This document shows, piece by piece, positions 1 through 7,776 of a stretch of 64,000 nucleotides of DNA (its first letter is position 1; every line of letters starts with the position of its first letter). Source of the stretch: Xanthomonas massiliensis (GTDB lineage Bacteria > Pseudomonadota > Gammaproteobacteria > Xanthomonadales > Xanthomonadaceae); assembly GCF_900018785.1 (NCBI RefSeq), contig NZ_FCOY01000006.1:1-64000 (forward strand), given 5' to 3'. Below the pieces are notes generated by a model. It saw nothing but the letters and a program-made list of their open reading frames with translations. It was not told the DNA's origin and did no database searches. The position numbers were made by a program, and so were the translations under genes.

Positions 1-276
1 CCCCGCCGGCGCCAGCGCCTGCGCCCCCACCGCCGCCTCCAGCTCCGCCAGCTCCCCCAGCAGCTCCACCGCACGCTGGTAATACCCCGATCCCGCACTG
101 CTCAGGCCTACGCGACGCGTCGTGCGGTTCAGCAGGCGCGTGCCAAGGCGCTTTTCGAGTGCCGCGACCTGGCGGGTGACGCTGGCGGTGGACATGTCCA
201 GTGCGTCGGCAGCGGCGCTGAACCCGTTGCGCTCGACCACGGTCACGAACACGCGCATGGCTTCGAGAGTGTCCAT
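1..276 (-). CDS. LysR-family transcriptional regulator (N-terminal part, cut by window edge)
   Basis: The first 92 codons of a LysR-type regulator are present; the effector-binding domain lies beyond base 1. The N-terminus starts with MDTLEAMRVF and shows the classic winged helix-turn-helix, including SAAADALDMSTASVTRQVAA and then EKRLGTRLLNRTTR. The ATG is at 276-274. It is divergent from the DoxX/dioxygenase/esterase operon and probably regulates it, since LysR regulators commonly control the divergent neighbour. A candidate binding box lies in the 96-bp gap. The inducer cannot be predicted from this fragment. Confidence 0.93.
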   Translation of the reverse strand, partial: MDTLEAMRVFVTVVERNGFSAAADALDMSTASVTRQVAALEKRLGTRLLNRTTRRVGLSSAGSGYYQRAVELLGELAELEAAVGAQALAPAG

Positions 277-279
277 TTA

Positions 280-294
280 TTTCCAGTAATGAAA
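280..294. promoter_or_regulatory. Candidate LysR-type box in divergent promoter region
   Basis: TTTC-N7-GAAA is a small dyad of the T-N11-A form typical of LysR binding sites. It lies in the only AT-rich stretch of the neighbourhood (277-372), between the divergent lysR and doxX genes. Its position just upstream of the lysR start would suit autoregulation together with control of doxX. This is inferred from the motif and the location only. Confidence 0.4.
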
Positions 295-372
295 CAAACA
301 ATGGATGGTGTAGATATTTATCCCTTAAAACGGAGGAATAGTCTATGCCGATCCCTTCCAACGGAGCTCGCC

Positions 373-783
373 ATGACCGACGTCGCTGCCTACCGTCTTT
401 CCGCCTATGGCGCCGCCTTGCTGCGCATCACGCTGGGCGTGCTGTTCCTGCTTCACTTCCTGACCAAGCTGCTGGTGTTCACTCCCGCCGGGACGGTGGC
501 GTACTTCCAGTCACTGGGCCTGCCAGGAGGACTGGCCTATCTCGTCATGGCGACCGAACTCGGCCTGGGCGTGGTGCTGGTGCTGGGCCTCTGGTCGCGG
601 TGGCTGGGCCTGCTCGGCGTGCCGTTGCTGCTGGGGACCATCGCGGCCGTGCACGGAGCCAACGGCTTCGGGTTCGCCAATGCCGGCGGCGGTTGGGAAT
701 ATCCGGCGGTATGGGCGCTGTTGCTGATCGTCTCGGCCCTGCTCGGCGAAGGCGCCTTCGCGCTGAGGCCGGCCGCGAAGTAG
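373..783 (+). CDS. DoxX family inner-membrane protein
   Basis: A 136-residue protein with about four membrane segments (near residues 14-32, 52-72, 76-94 and 112-129) and the GWEYPAVWALLL C-terminal helix common in DoxX/YphA proteins. The chosen ATG at 373 has GGAG seven bases upstream; an in-frame ATG at 289 would add an unlikely polar leader. It heads a compact operon with a LigB-type dioxygenase and an esterase. The same three families occur in the Bacillus Mhq quinone/hydroquinone resistance regulon (MhqP, MhqO, MhqD), so a role in quinone or aromatic electrophile detoxification is plausible. The exact reaction is unknown. Confidence 0.85.
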   Translation: MTDVAAYRLSAYGAALLRITLGVLFLLHFLTKLLVFTPAGTVAYFQSLGLPGGLAYLVMATELGLGVVLVLGLWSRWLGLLGVPLLLGTIAAVHGANGFGFANAGGGWEYPAVWALLLIVSALLGEGAFALRPAAK

Positions 784-861
784 GCGGCAACGTCCTGGCT
801 GCAGGCGGCACTCGATGCGATGCCGTCCTGCGCTTGCATCCACCAATTCGAGGAGCGCGTC

Positions 862-1674
862 ATGTCCCGTCTTCCTGCCCTGTTCATTTCCCACGGCTCG
901 CCGATGACCGCGCTGGAGCCCGGCGCGGTCGGTCCGCGCCTGGCCGAACTGGCGGCGGCGATACCCCGGCCGCGGGCAATCGTGGTCGCCTCGGCGCATT
1001 ACCTGGGCCGGCGCCCGCTGGTGGGCGGAGCCGCGCGACCGCAGACCGTGCACGACTTCGGCGGCTTTCCGCCGGCGCTGTACGCGTTGCAGTACCCGGC
1101 CCCCGGCGCCCCGGCCCTGGCCGAGCAGGTCCGTCGCCGCCTGGACGACGCCGGCCTGCAGCCCTACCTGGACGTGCAGCGCGGCCTGGACCACGGCGTG
1201 TGGGTACCACTGCGCTTCCTCTATCCGCAGGCCGACATCCCGGTGGTGCCGCTCTCGATCCAGCCCGAGCTGGGGCCGGCCCACCAGCTCGCGCTCGGCC
1301 GCGCCCTGGCGCCGTTGCGCGACGAGGGCGTGCTGCTGATCGGTTCGGGCAGCATCACCCACAACCTGCACGACTGGCGGGGCGGGTATTCGCCCGCCAA
1401 CGAGGCGCCGTACGTGCGCCCGTTCATCGAATGGTTCGAGCACAGGCTGGCCGGGGACGACATCGCCGCGCTGGTGGACTATCGCCGCCAGGCGCCTTTC
1501 GCCGAGCACGCCCATCCCACCGACGAGCACCTGCTGCCGCTGTACTTTGCGATGGGGGCCGCCGGTGGCGAGAGCCTCGGTGCACGCCGCATCGACGCCG
1601 GCGTGGACATGGGGTTCCTCGCCATGGACATCTACCGTTTCGACGGCGCCCCGCGCATGGAGGAGGCGGCATGA
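862..1674 (+). CDS. Class III extradiol ring-cleavage dioxygenase (LigB / YgiD, 4,5-DOPA dioxygenase type)
   Basis: A 270-residue cytoplasmic protein of the LigB superfamily, which opens catecholic rings using a metal centre. Conserved metal or active-site contexts are FISHGSP (His11), SAHY (His46), GLDHGVW (His111), GSGSITHN (His167) and HPTDEHLLPL (His223). The ATG at 862 follows a GAGGAG ribosome site; an earlier ATG at 820 would add residues unlike the family. The stop overlaps the start of the following esterase (ATGA at 1671-1674), indicating translational coupling. The natural substrate is unknown; a catechol or hydroquinone detoxification substrate is inferred from the neighbours. Confidence 0.9.
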   Translation: MSRLPALFISHGSPMTALEPGAVGPRLAELAAAIPRPRAIVVASAHYLGRRPLVGGAARPQTVHDFGGFPPALYALQYPAPGAPALAEQVRRRLDDAGLQPYLDVQRGLDHGVWVPLRFLYPQADIPVVPLSIQPELGPAHQLALGRALAPLRDEGVLLIGSGSITHNLHDWRGGYSPANEAPYVRPFIEWFEHRLAGDDIAALVDYRRQAPFAEHAHPTDEHLLPLYFAMGAAGGESLGARRIDAGVDMGFLAMDIYRFDGAPRMEEAA

Positions 1675-2321
1675 GCAGCGCGCGCCTCACATTCGTCGAA
1701 CGCCCGGCCCAGGGCACGCCGCGCGGCCTGCTGCTGTTGCTGCATGGCGTGGGGGCCGACGAGCGCAGCCTGGGCGAGTTGGCGCTGGAGCAGGCGCCGG
1801 ACCAGCACGTGATTCTGCCGCGCGGGCCGCTGACCTTCGCCCCCGGTGCCTACGGGTTCTTCCAGGTGCGGTTCGGCCCGGACGGTCCGGTGATCGATCC
1901 AGCGCAGGCCGAGGCCAGCCGCCGCCTGCTGATCGACTTCGTCGCAGCGCAACAGGCGCGACTGGGCATCGCGCCGGCCAGGACGGTGATCGCCGGCTTC
2001 AGCCAGGGCGGCATCATGAGCGCCAGCGTCGGGTTGACCGCGCCGGCGAGCGTGGCCGGGTTCGCGATCCTGTCCGGGCGCATCCTGCCGGAGATCGAAC
2101 CGCAGGTTCCGGCCGACGTCGGCAGCCACACAACCGTGGCGCTGGTGATGCACGGTCGGCGCGACGACAAGCTGCCGTTCGCGCTGGCCGAGCGTTCCGC
2201 CGCGCGCCTGGCCCATTTCGGCATCGCGCACGAGCTGCGAGCCTACGACGCCGGCCACGCGCTGACGCCCGCCATGCGCAGCGATTTCCGCGCCTGGCTG
2301 CAGCGGATGCGGCGGGACTGA
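1671..2321 (+). CDS. Phospholipase/carboxylesterase family alpha/beta hydrolase (YpfH / MhqD-like)
   Basis: A 216-residue serine hydrolase. The nucleophile elbow is GFSQGG with Ser111, the acid is probably Asp165 in HGRRDDKLP, and the base is His196 in DAGHALTP. The oxyanion-hole region LLLLHGVGADE is near residues 21-31. It overlaps the dioxygenase stop by 4 bases, so it is the last gene of the DoxX operon. MhqD-type hydrolases accompany ring-cleavage dioxygenases in quinone-responsive regulons; hydrolysis of a ring-fission product or ester is an inference. Confidence 0.88.
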   Translation: MSSARLTFVERPAQGTPRGLLLLLHGVGADERSLGELALEQAPDQHVILPRGPLTFAPGAYGFFQVRFGPDGPVIDPAQAEASRRLLIDFVAAQQARLGIAPARTVIAGFSQGGIMSASVGLTAPASVAGFAILSGRILPEIEPQVPADVGSHTTVALVMHGRRDDKLPFALAERSAARLAHFGIAHELRAYDAGHALTPAMRSDFRAWLQRMRRD

Positions 2322-2475
2322 GGGGCTGCGCGGGGTGCCATCGCGCCGATGCACGGGTCCTGGCGGAACGCGGGACTGGACAAGTCGGCGTCCATCGGGT
2401 CTTCTTTTGCCTCTTCCCGTTGTCCTGCGGGCCGCGCAAGGCGGCTGGCCGGGCCATGCTTGAAATGGACGAGGC

Positions 2476-4113
2476 ATGCATTCGATCGACGTAGTTCTGG
2501 CGATGTTGCTGGCCGTGGCGGTCAGCGGCTATCTGGTGCGCATCGTGCCGTTCTCCCTGCCGCTGCCGCTGGTGCAGATCGGCCTGGGCGCGGTGATCGC
2601 CGGCGTGTTCAACAAGGGCTACGACCTGGATCCGGAGCTGTTCTTCCTGCTGTTCCTGCCGCCGCTGCTGTTCCTGGATGGCTGGCGCATCCCCAAGCAG
2701 GGCCTGTTCCGCGACAAGGGCGCGATCCTGGAGCTGGCCTTCGGCCTGGTGATCTTCACCGTGCTCGGCGCGGGCTTCCTGATCCACTGGATGATCCCGG
2801 CCATGCCGCTGGCGGTGGCCTTCGCGCTGGCGGCGGTGGTCTCGCCGACCGATCCGGTGGCGGTGTCCGCCATCGCCTCGCGCGTGCCGATCCCGAAGCG
2901 GCTGATGCACATCCTGGAGGGCGAGTCGCTGCTCAACGACGCATCCGGCCTGGTGTGCTTCCAGTTCGCGGTGGCCGCGGTGCTCACCGGCACCTTCTCG
3001 CTGGCCTCGGCCTCGCTGACGTTCCTGTGGGTGGCGCTGGTCGGGCTGGGGCTCGGGGTGGGCACGACGGTGGGGGTGAGCCTGGTCCAGCGCACCATCT
3101 GGCGCCGGTTCGGCGAGGAGCCGGGCGCGGCGATCCTGGTCAACCTGCTGACCCCGTTCGCGGCCTACCTGCTGGCGGAGGCGTTCGGTGCCTCCGGCAT
3201 CCTCGCCGCGGTCTCGGCCGGCATCACGATGAGCTATGTCGAGCTGAGCGGCCGTGCCGCCGGCAGCACCCGCGTGCAGCGCTCGGCGGTGTGGGACACC
3301 GTGCAGTTCACCTTCAACGGCATCATGTTCGTGCTGCTGGGCGAGCAGCTGCCGGGCATCGTCGAACGCGCCATCCACAGCATGGAGCAGACCGGGCACC
3401 TGTCGCCCTGGTGGCTGCTGGTCTACGTGGTGGCGATCAACGCCGGCCTGGCGGCGCTGCGGTTCCTGTGGGTGTGGCTGTCGCTGCGCTGGAACCTGCT
3501 CAAGGCCCGCTACCGCGGCGAGCAGGCCATCAGCCCATCGTGGCGGATCCTGGTGGCCACCTCGCTGGCCGGCGTGCGCGGCGCGATCACCCTGGCCGGC
3601 GTGCTGACGCTGCCGCTGGTGGTGCCCGGCGGTTCGCCGTTCCCGGCGCGCGACCTGACCATCTTCCTGGCGGCGGCGGTGATCCTGGTGTCGTTGCTGA
3701 TCGCCAGCCTGGTCCTGCCGCGGCTGCTGCGCGACCTGAAGCTGCCCGACGAGCCCGAGCACCGTGCCGAGGAGGACGTGGCCGAACGCGAATCGTCCAA
3801 GGCGGCGCTGACCGCGGTGGAGAAGCTGCGCCAGCAGCTGGTCGAGCGCGGCGTGCAGGTGGAGATCTACAACGAGGCGGCGAGCCGCGTCAGCCAGCTC
3901 TACCAGCGCCACCTGGACCGGGTGGAACGTACCGAGACCGACCCGGAACAGGCACGACTGCTCGAAGAGGCGATCGCGCAATACCGGCGTGCGGGTCTGC
4001 AGGCCGAACGCGACGAGCTGTTCCGGCTGGCGCGCCAGCGCCGCATTTCCGACGAGGTATCGCGGCGCCTGATCCGCAACCTGGACCTGATCGAGGCGCG
4101 TCGCCGCAGCTGA
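2476..4113 (+). CDS. CPA1-family Na+/H+ antiporter (NhaP/YjcE type)
   Basis: A 545-residue inner-membrane exchanger with about twelve membrane helices in residues 1-415 and a charged cytoplasmic tail of about 120 residues with helical, coiled-coil character. The family signatures SPTDPVAVSAI and GESLLNDASGLV contain the conserved ion-binding Asp residues. Expected role: proton-coupled Na+ (or K+) export for pH and salt homeostasis. A 154-bp gap separates it from the esterase upstream, so it is probably a separate transcription unit. Ion preference cannot be read from the sequence. Confidence 0.92.
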   Translation: MHSIDVVLAMLLAVAVSGYLVRIVPFSLPLPLVQIGLGAVIAGVFNKGYDLDPELFFLLFLPPLLFLDGWRIPKQGLFRDKGAILELAFGLVIFTVLGAGFLIHWMIPAMPLAVAFALAAVVSPTDPVAVSAIASRVPIPKRLMHILEGESLLNDASGLVCFQFAVAAVLTGTFSLASASLTFLWVALVGLGLGVGTTVGVSLVQRTIWRRFGEEPGAAILVNLLTPFAAYLLAEAFGASGILAAVSAGITMSYVELSGRAAGSTRVQRSAVWDTVQFTFNGIMFVLLGEQLPGIVERAIHSMEQTGHLSPWWLLVYVVAINAGLAALRFLWVWLSLRWNLLKARYRGEQAISPSWRILVATSLAGVRGAITLAGVLTLPLVVPGGSPFPARDLTIFLAAAVILVSLLIASLVLPRLLRDLKLPDEPEHRAEEDVAERESSKAALTAVEKLRQQLVERGVQVEIYNEAASRVSQLYQRHLDRVERTETDPEQARLLEEAIAQYRRAGLQAERDELFRLARQRRISDEVSRRLIRNLDLIEARRRS

Positions 4114-4128
4114 CCTGCGGGGCCGGCC

Positions 4129-5082
4129 TCAAGGGGCGGCGTGACGGCCACCCGACACGGCCGTCGCCGGGCGCAGGCGGTAGAACAGGTTCGGCTCGCT
4201 GACCACGTACACGGTGCCGCGCGGGTCGACGGCGATGCCTTCGGCCTGCGGCACCGGCAGGTGCAGGCCGGACGTGGCCAGCGGCCGCCAGCTGACCGGC
4301 CGGCCGTCACTGTCCAGTTCCGCCATCAGCTGCGATTCGTCGCTGAGCAGCAGCAGGTGGCGGCTGCGCGGGTCGAAGTCCAGGCTGGAGATGTCGGTGG
4401 CGAACCCCAGCGAGGCCAACCAGTCGCTGCGGTCCTCCTGGCGCAGGGCGCCCTTGCCGAGGACGCCGTGCAGCGTGTACAGCGCGGTGGGATCGCGTTC
4501 CTTGGCGATGTACAGCACGTCGCCGGCAGCATCGTAGGCCAGGCCTTCCGGGCCGTCGTTGCCGCCGGCGTCGAGCACCAGCGGGATGGTGCGTGCGTCC
4601 TGGACGTGGATGTCCTGGCCGTCGGCACGGGGCAGCTCGACGACCAGGATCGAGCGCCGGCCTTCCTGCAGCAGCGCCACCCGGTCGTGGCCGAGCCAGG
4701 CGACCGCTTCCACGTCGGAGGCGCCGCGCAGGCGGTGGCGCTGCCTTACGCGCCCGCGTTCGTCGAGGACGAGCAATTGCGCCGGGCGGTTGACCACCGC
4801 CAGCAGGCGGCCGTTCTCCTCGTCGTAGTCCAGGCCGGAGAGGTTGTCGTCCACGTCCACCTGGCGGGCGTAGATGTCGTACTCGTAGCCCGGCAGCCAC
4901 AGGCTGGCGCCGCGCCAGCGCGACCGGTTCCACTCGTTGCCCGGGGCCAGGCCATGGGTCCAGCGCAGCACGCGGTTGTCCAGGTGGGCATAGCGCAGCA
5001 GTGCGAAGGCGAGCGCGAGTCCGCCGGCGACCACCAGGGCGGCGAGCGCCTGGCGCCGGAGCGTGCGCGCCCGGCGCGGCAC
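4129..5082 (-). CDS. SdiA-regulated domain protein (YjiK-like beta-propeller)
   Basis: A 317-residue protein with a single N-terminal membrane segment (about residues 11-30) and a periplasmic domain of repeated strand motifs (NLSGLDYDEENGRLLAVV, GPEGLAYDAAGDVLYIAKE, SSLDFDPRSRHLLLLSDE, AEGIAVDPRGTVYVVSE). This is the pattern of the SdiA-regulated (YjiK) beta-propeller family, whose function is unknown. Translation probably starts at GTG 5082, one base after the stop of the DUF3297-like gene, so the two are co-transcribed. It is convergent with the antiporter. Confidence 0.85.
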   Translation of the reverse strand: MPRRARTLRRQALAALVVAGGLALAFALLRYAHLDNRVLRWTHGLAPGNEWNRSRWRGASLWLPGYEYDIYARQVDVDDNLSGLDYDEENGRLLAVVNRPAQLLVLDERGRVRQRHRLRGASDVEAVAWLGHDRVALLQEGRRSILVVELPRADGQDIHVQDARTIPLVLDAGGNDGPEGLAYDAAGDVLYIAKERDPTALYTLHGVLGKGALRQEDRSDWLASLGFATDISSLDFDPRSRHLLLLSDESQLMAELDSDGRPVSWRPLATSGLHLPVPQAEGIAVDPRGTVYVVSEPNLFYRLRPATAVSGGRHAAP

Positions 5083-5083
5083 G

Positions 5084-5353
5084 TCAATCGGCCGGTCCGG
5101 AATCGGCCGGTCCGGCGCTGTCCAGGTAGTACGGCTCGACCTTGCCGGTGATCCGCATCGTCATCGGGTTGCCGCGGCGGTCGCGGGCGCGGCCCACCTG
5201 CACCCGGATCCAGCCCTCGCTGGCGCTGTATTCCTCGACGTTGTCGCGCTCGATGCCGTTGAAGCGCACGCCCACCCCGCGCGACAGGGCGTCGGCATCG
5301 TGGAACGGGCTGCGCGGGTCGATCGCCAGGTGGTCGGGCGGGGTATCGCTCAT
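5084..5353 (-). CDS. DUF3297-like small conserved protein
   Basis: An 89-residue soluble protein starting MSDTPPDHLAIDPRSP, with the core GVGVRFNGIERDNVEEYSAS and VQVGRARDRRGNPMTMRITG. It matches the small DUF3297 family found in many proteobacteria; the function is unknown. The ATG at 5353 was preferred over an upstream in-frame start at 5407 because the family begins near this Met. The C-terminus is extended by a short tandem duplication (AGPADSGPAD). It precedes the YjiK-like gene with one base between stop and start. Confidence 0.8.
   Translation of the reverse strand: MSDTPPDHLAIDPRSPFHDADALSRGVGVRFNGIERDNVEEYSASEGWIRVQVGRARDRRGNPMTMRITGKVEPYYLDSAGPADSGPAD
5086..5115. repeat. 15-bp direct duplication in the DUF3297 gene tail
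   Basis: The 15-base unit AATCGGCCGGTCCGG occurs twice in tandem (5086-5100 and 5101-5115). It covers the last codons of the small gene and extends the protein by five residues in frame. Confidence 0.85.
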
Positions 5354-5475
5354 GGGGCCTGTCGCGGGCGTGGCGCCGGGAGGGGCGTCCTTCAGGGCGG
5401 CAAGCATAGCAACGGCGCCTTGGCGATGCCTGCCCGACTGGCGACAATGGCACGACCTGGCAGCCGAGGACGCCC

Positions 5476-6021
5476 ATGCCCGACAACAGTGCCGACTACG
5501 ATCTGGACGACGACCTGCCCGATTTTGATCCGGAGGACCGTTCGGCGCTGGTGTGGAACCTGCTGCTGCTGGTCAACCCGGGCGACGAGGCCGGTGCCCT
5601 GGCCCAGTTCGATGCCTGGCGCGAGGCCATGGAGGCCCAGGGCCTGTCCCTGGATACCGGCGACGATGGCTGGCTGCGGGCGCTGGACGAGGCCATCGAC
5701 TGGCGCGCCGGCTTCCACGTGGAGGCGCAGGACACCGCGACGTTCGTGCAGGCGATCGACGAGCTGGCCGCACGCTGGAACCTGCGCATCGACTGGGGCG
5801 GGGACGTCGACGACGAGGAGTTCCTCGCCGTCGAGGACGTCCCCGCGCTGATGGCGATCGCCTACGACCGCCTGCGCGAACACGGCTACACGCTGTGGAA
5901 CTGGAACACCGGCGAGGACATCCTGGCCGGCTGGATCGCGCTGTCGCGCGACGACGAGGCCATGGCGGCGCTGTGCACGCTGCTGGACGTGGAGATCCGA
6001 CCGGGCAGCGACGCGTTCTGA
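5476..6021 (+). CDS. Acidic DUF6630-like conserved hypothetical protein
   Basis: A 181-residue, strongly acidic cytoplasmic protein starting MPDNSADYDLDDDLPDF, with no signal peptide or membrane segment. The centre (ALDEAIDWRAGFHVEAQDT, LAARWNLRIDWGGD) and the tail (YTLWNWNTGEDILAGWIALS) look like the DUF6630 family, which has no known function. The ATG at 5476 directly follows a promoter-length gap from the divergent DUF3297 gene. The family assignment is from memory of its pattern and is tentative; that it is a real gene is clear from codon bias and frame. Confidence 0.75.
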   Translation: MPDNSADYDLDDDLPDFDPEDRSALVWNLLLLVNPGDEAGALAQFDAWREAMEAQGLSLDTGDDGWLRALDEAIDWRAGFHVEAQDTATFVQAIDELAARWNLRIDWGGDVDDEEFLAVEDVPALMAIAYDRLREHGYTLWNWNTGEDILAGWIALSRDDEAMAALCTLLDVEIRPGSDAF

Positions 6022-6028
6022 GCGCCGC

Positions 6029-6619
6029 TCAGCGCCACAGGCGGCGCAGGCCGTCGTCGGCGCCGAGCAGCGGATCGCGGGCAGGCACCGGCACCGCGGC
6101 GATGCGCGCATCGGCGGCCGGGCGTTCGCCGGGCTCGCCGCGCATCAGGTCGGGGCTGCGGCCGTCGGGATAGGCGCCGACGACCTCGAAATCGGGGCTC
6201 GAGCGCAGGCGCTTGTGGCCCACGCCGGCCGGGATGACGATCACGTCGCCGGCCGCCACGTCCACCGCGCGCCCGGCCTCGCCGCCGAGCTGCAGGGTGG
6301 CGGTGCCGGCGAACACGCCGAGTACCTCGTGCGTGTTGCTGTGGTAGTGGTGGAACGGGTACACCGTCCAGCGCCAGCTGTTGGTCCAGCCGTTCTCGGC
6401 GAAGCGCGCCTGCAGCCAGTCCGCCCCGGCGCTGCCGCCGGACGCGAAGGCGTGCCGGTAGAGCAGCAGCGGCAGGCGGCTGTTGGGGATGGTGCCGTCG
6501 TCGGCGAAGTGCAGGGCCTGCGGCGCGGGCACGGCGGCCGCGGCCGCCGGGACGATGCCGGCGGCCATCAGGCCGGCGCCCCAGCCGAGCACGCGGCGGC
6601 GGGAAATACGGGAAGCCAT
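6029..6619 (-). CDS. Tat-exported cupin-domain protein
   Basis: A 196-residue protein with a twin-arginine signal (MASRISRRRVLGWGAGLMAA, then Ala-rich to about residue 31). A single cupin follows: FHHYHSNTHEVLGVFAG supplies the metal-type His motif and DVIVIPAGVGHKRL the second. YjlB-type cupins have this layout. It likely folds with its metal in the cytoplasm before export by Tat. The product runs 16 bases downstream of an exported Rossmann-fold protein gene on the same strand, so the two form an operon. The reaction is unknown. Confidence 0.83.
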   Translation of the reverse strand: MASRISRRRVLGWGAGLMAAGIVPAAAAAVPAPQALHFADDGTIPNSRLPLLLYRHAFASGGSAGADWLQARFAENGWTNSWRWTVYPFHHYHSNTHEVLGVFAGTATLQLGGEAGRAVDVAAGDVIVIPAGVGHKRLRSSPDFEVVGAYPDGRSPDLMRGEPGERPAADARIAAVPVPARDPLLGADDGLRRLWR

Positions 6620-6635
6620 GGGCGAATCCTCCGCG

Positions 6636-7376
6636 TCATCGTGCCTGGTCCAGGGCGCGGCGCATCTGCGCGGCGTCCATCACCTGCAGGAACACCGGCG
6701 TGCCCGGGTCGAAACGCGATGCCTGGGCCAGGCCCCCGGCCACCACCGGGGCGAAGCCGGCGTCGCGCACCAGCGCGGAGGCGACCGCCAGGGCATGGGC
6801 GTCGTCGCCGGCGATCGGGATCGCGACCGGATCGGTGCGATGGGCCTGGGCGCGCAGGTCGCCGGCAGCGAGCGTGTTGAACGCGCGGACCAGGTGGGTG
6901 CCGGGCAGAAAGCGCTGCGAGGCGATGCCGGTGCCTTCGCGCAGCGCCTGCTCGGCCACGGCGCCGTCGCGCCCCGGATAGGGGTTGCCGGTGTCCAGGA
7001 CCACCTTGCCGGCCAGCTGCGGCGCCAGCGACTGGCCGATCCCGGGCAGGGCGCCGTACGGCACCGAGACCAGGACCACCGGCCCGAAGGCGGCGGCCTC
7101 GGCCGGCGTGCCGACATGCGCGCGCGGCCCCAGTTGCGCGGCCAGGGCCCGCAACTGCTCGGGATGGCGGGACGAGAGCATCACCTCGTGGCCGGCCGCG
7201 ACCCAATGGGCCGCCAGGGTGCTGCCGATGTGCCCGGCGCCGATGATGCCGATCCGCTGCGGTGCGGCAGCGGTGGTGGCCGGCGGCGCGGCGCCCGCGG
7301 CGGTGCAGGCCAGCAGCGCGAGCGCGACGAATGCGGCGCGCAGGCCGCGCCGGGCGACAAGGAAGGGAAGATGCAT
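6636..7376 (-). CDS. Exported NADPH-dependent F420 reductase-like Rossmann protein
   Basis: A 246-residue protein. A signal peptide (MHLPFLVARRGLRAAFVALA to about residue 30) is followed by a dinucleotide-binding domain, IGIIGAGHIGSTLAAHW, and the Npd/F420-reductase-type segments VVLVSVPYGALP, DTGNPYPGRDG and VRAFNTLAAGDL. The start at 7376 gives a proper signal peptide; the longer frame from 7436 does not. NAD(P)-binding proteins of this family are normally cytoplasmic, so the export signal is unusual. It is upstream of, and probably co-transcribed with, the Tat cupin. The cofactor and substrate in the periplasm are not evident. Confidence 0.78.
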   Translation of the reverse strand: MHLPFLVARRGLRAAFVALALLACTAAGAAPPATTAAAPQRIGIIGAGHIGSTLAAHWVAAGHEVMLSSRHPEQLRALAAQLGPRAHVGTPAEAAAFGPVVLVSVPYGALPGIGQSLAPQLAGKVVLDTGNPYPGRDGAVAEQALREGTGIASQRFLPGTHLVRAFNTLAAGDLRAQAHRTDPVAIPIAGDDAHALAVASALVRDAGFAPVVAGGLAQASRFDPGTPVFLQVMDAAQMRRALDQAR

Positions 7377-7487
7377 GGGGGACTCCTCCGACAATGCGGC
7401 CGGACAGGGTCCCGGCCGATGCGTGCAGGATCCCACCGGCGCGGTCCAGCAGGCGTCAAGAACGCAAGTCCGCGCGCAGCCGCGGAT

Positions 7488-7772
7488 TCAGGGATGGCCG
7501 TCGCGGGCCTGTCGGCGTGCGTTGGCGATCAGGGCCCGCAGCCGCTCGCGGTCGGTATGGCGCGAGACCGGGACGGTGCCCAGGGCGACGGCCTTGTCGC
7601 GCAGGCGCGCGGGCACGTCGTAGTGCGCGCCGCTGCGCTTGTTCTGGAATGCCCGGCGCGGAATCCCCAGGCATTCGGCCATCGCGTGCAGTTCCTCCAG
7701 GGTATCGGCGAGCAGGTGACCCCAGCGCTCGCCGCGCCAGGGATGCACCGTGTCGTCCAGATACACCGCCAC
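7488..7772 (-). CDS. DUF4031 domain protein
   Basis: A 94-residue protein beginning at GTG 7772 (VAVYLDDTVHPWRG). It contains LADTLEELHAMAECLG and KRSGAHYDVPARLRDKAV, the recognisable DUF4031 pattern; the function is unknown. Its start is four bases after the stop of the gene with the Asp-Thr repeats, indicating coupling. The longer open frame to 7991 reads Arg/Thr repeats and is the antiphase of that repeat tract, so it was rejected as N-terminus. Confidence 0.8.
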   Translation of the reverse strand: MAVYLDDTVHPWRGERWGHLLADTLEELHAMAECLGIPRRAFQNKRSGAHYDVPARLRDKAVALGTVPVSRHTDRERLRALIANARRQARDGHP

Positions 7773-7776
7773 GGGT

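Noticed and set aside
345-372. Strong ribosome site (CGGAGGAAT) with ATG 345 upstream of doxX in a different frame
   Set aside because: The resulting peptide is Arg/Ala-rich and overlaps doxX out of frame, so it is not a credible gene. A leader-peptide role cannot be excluded.
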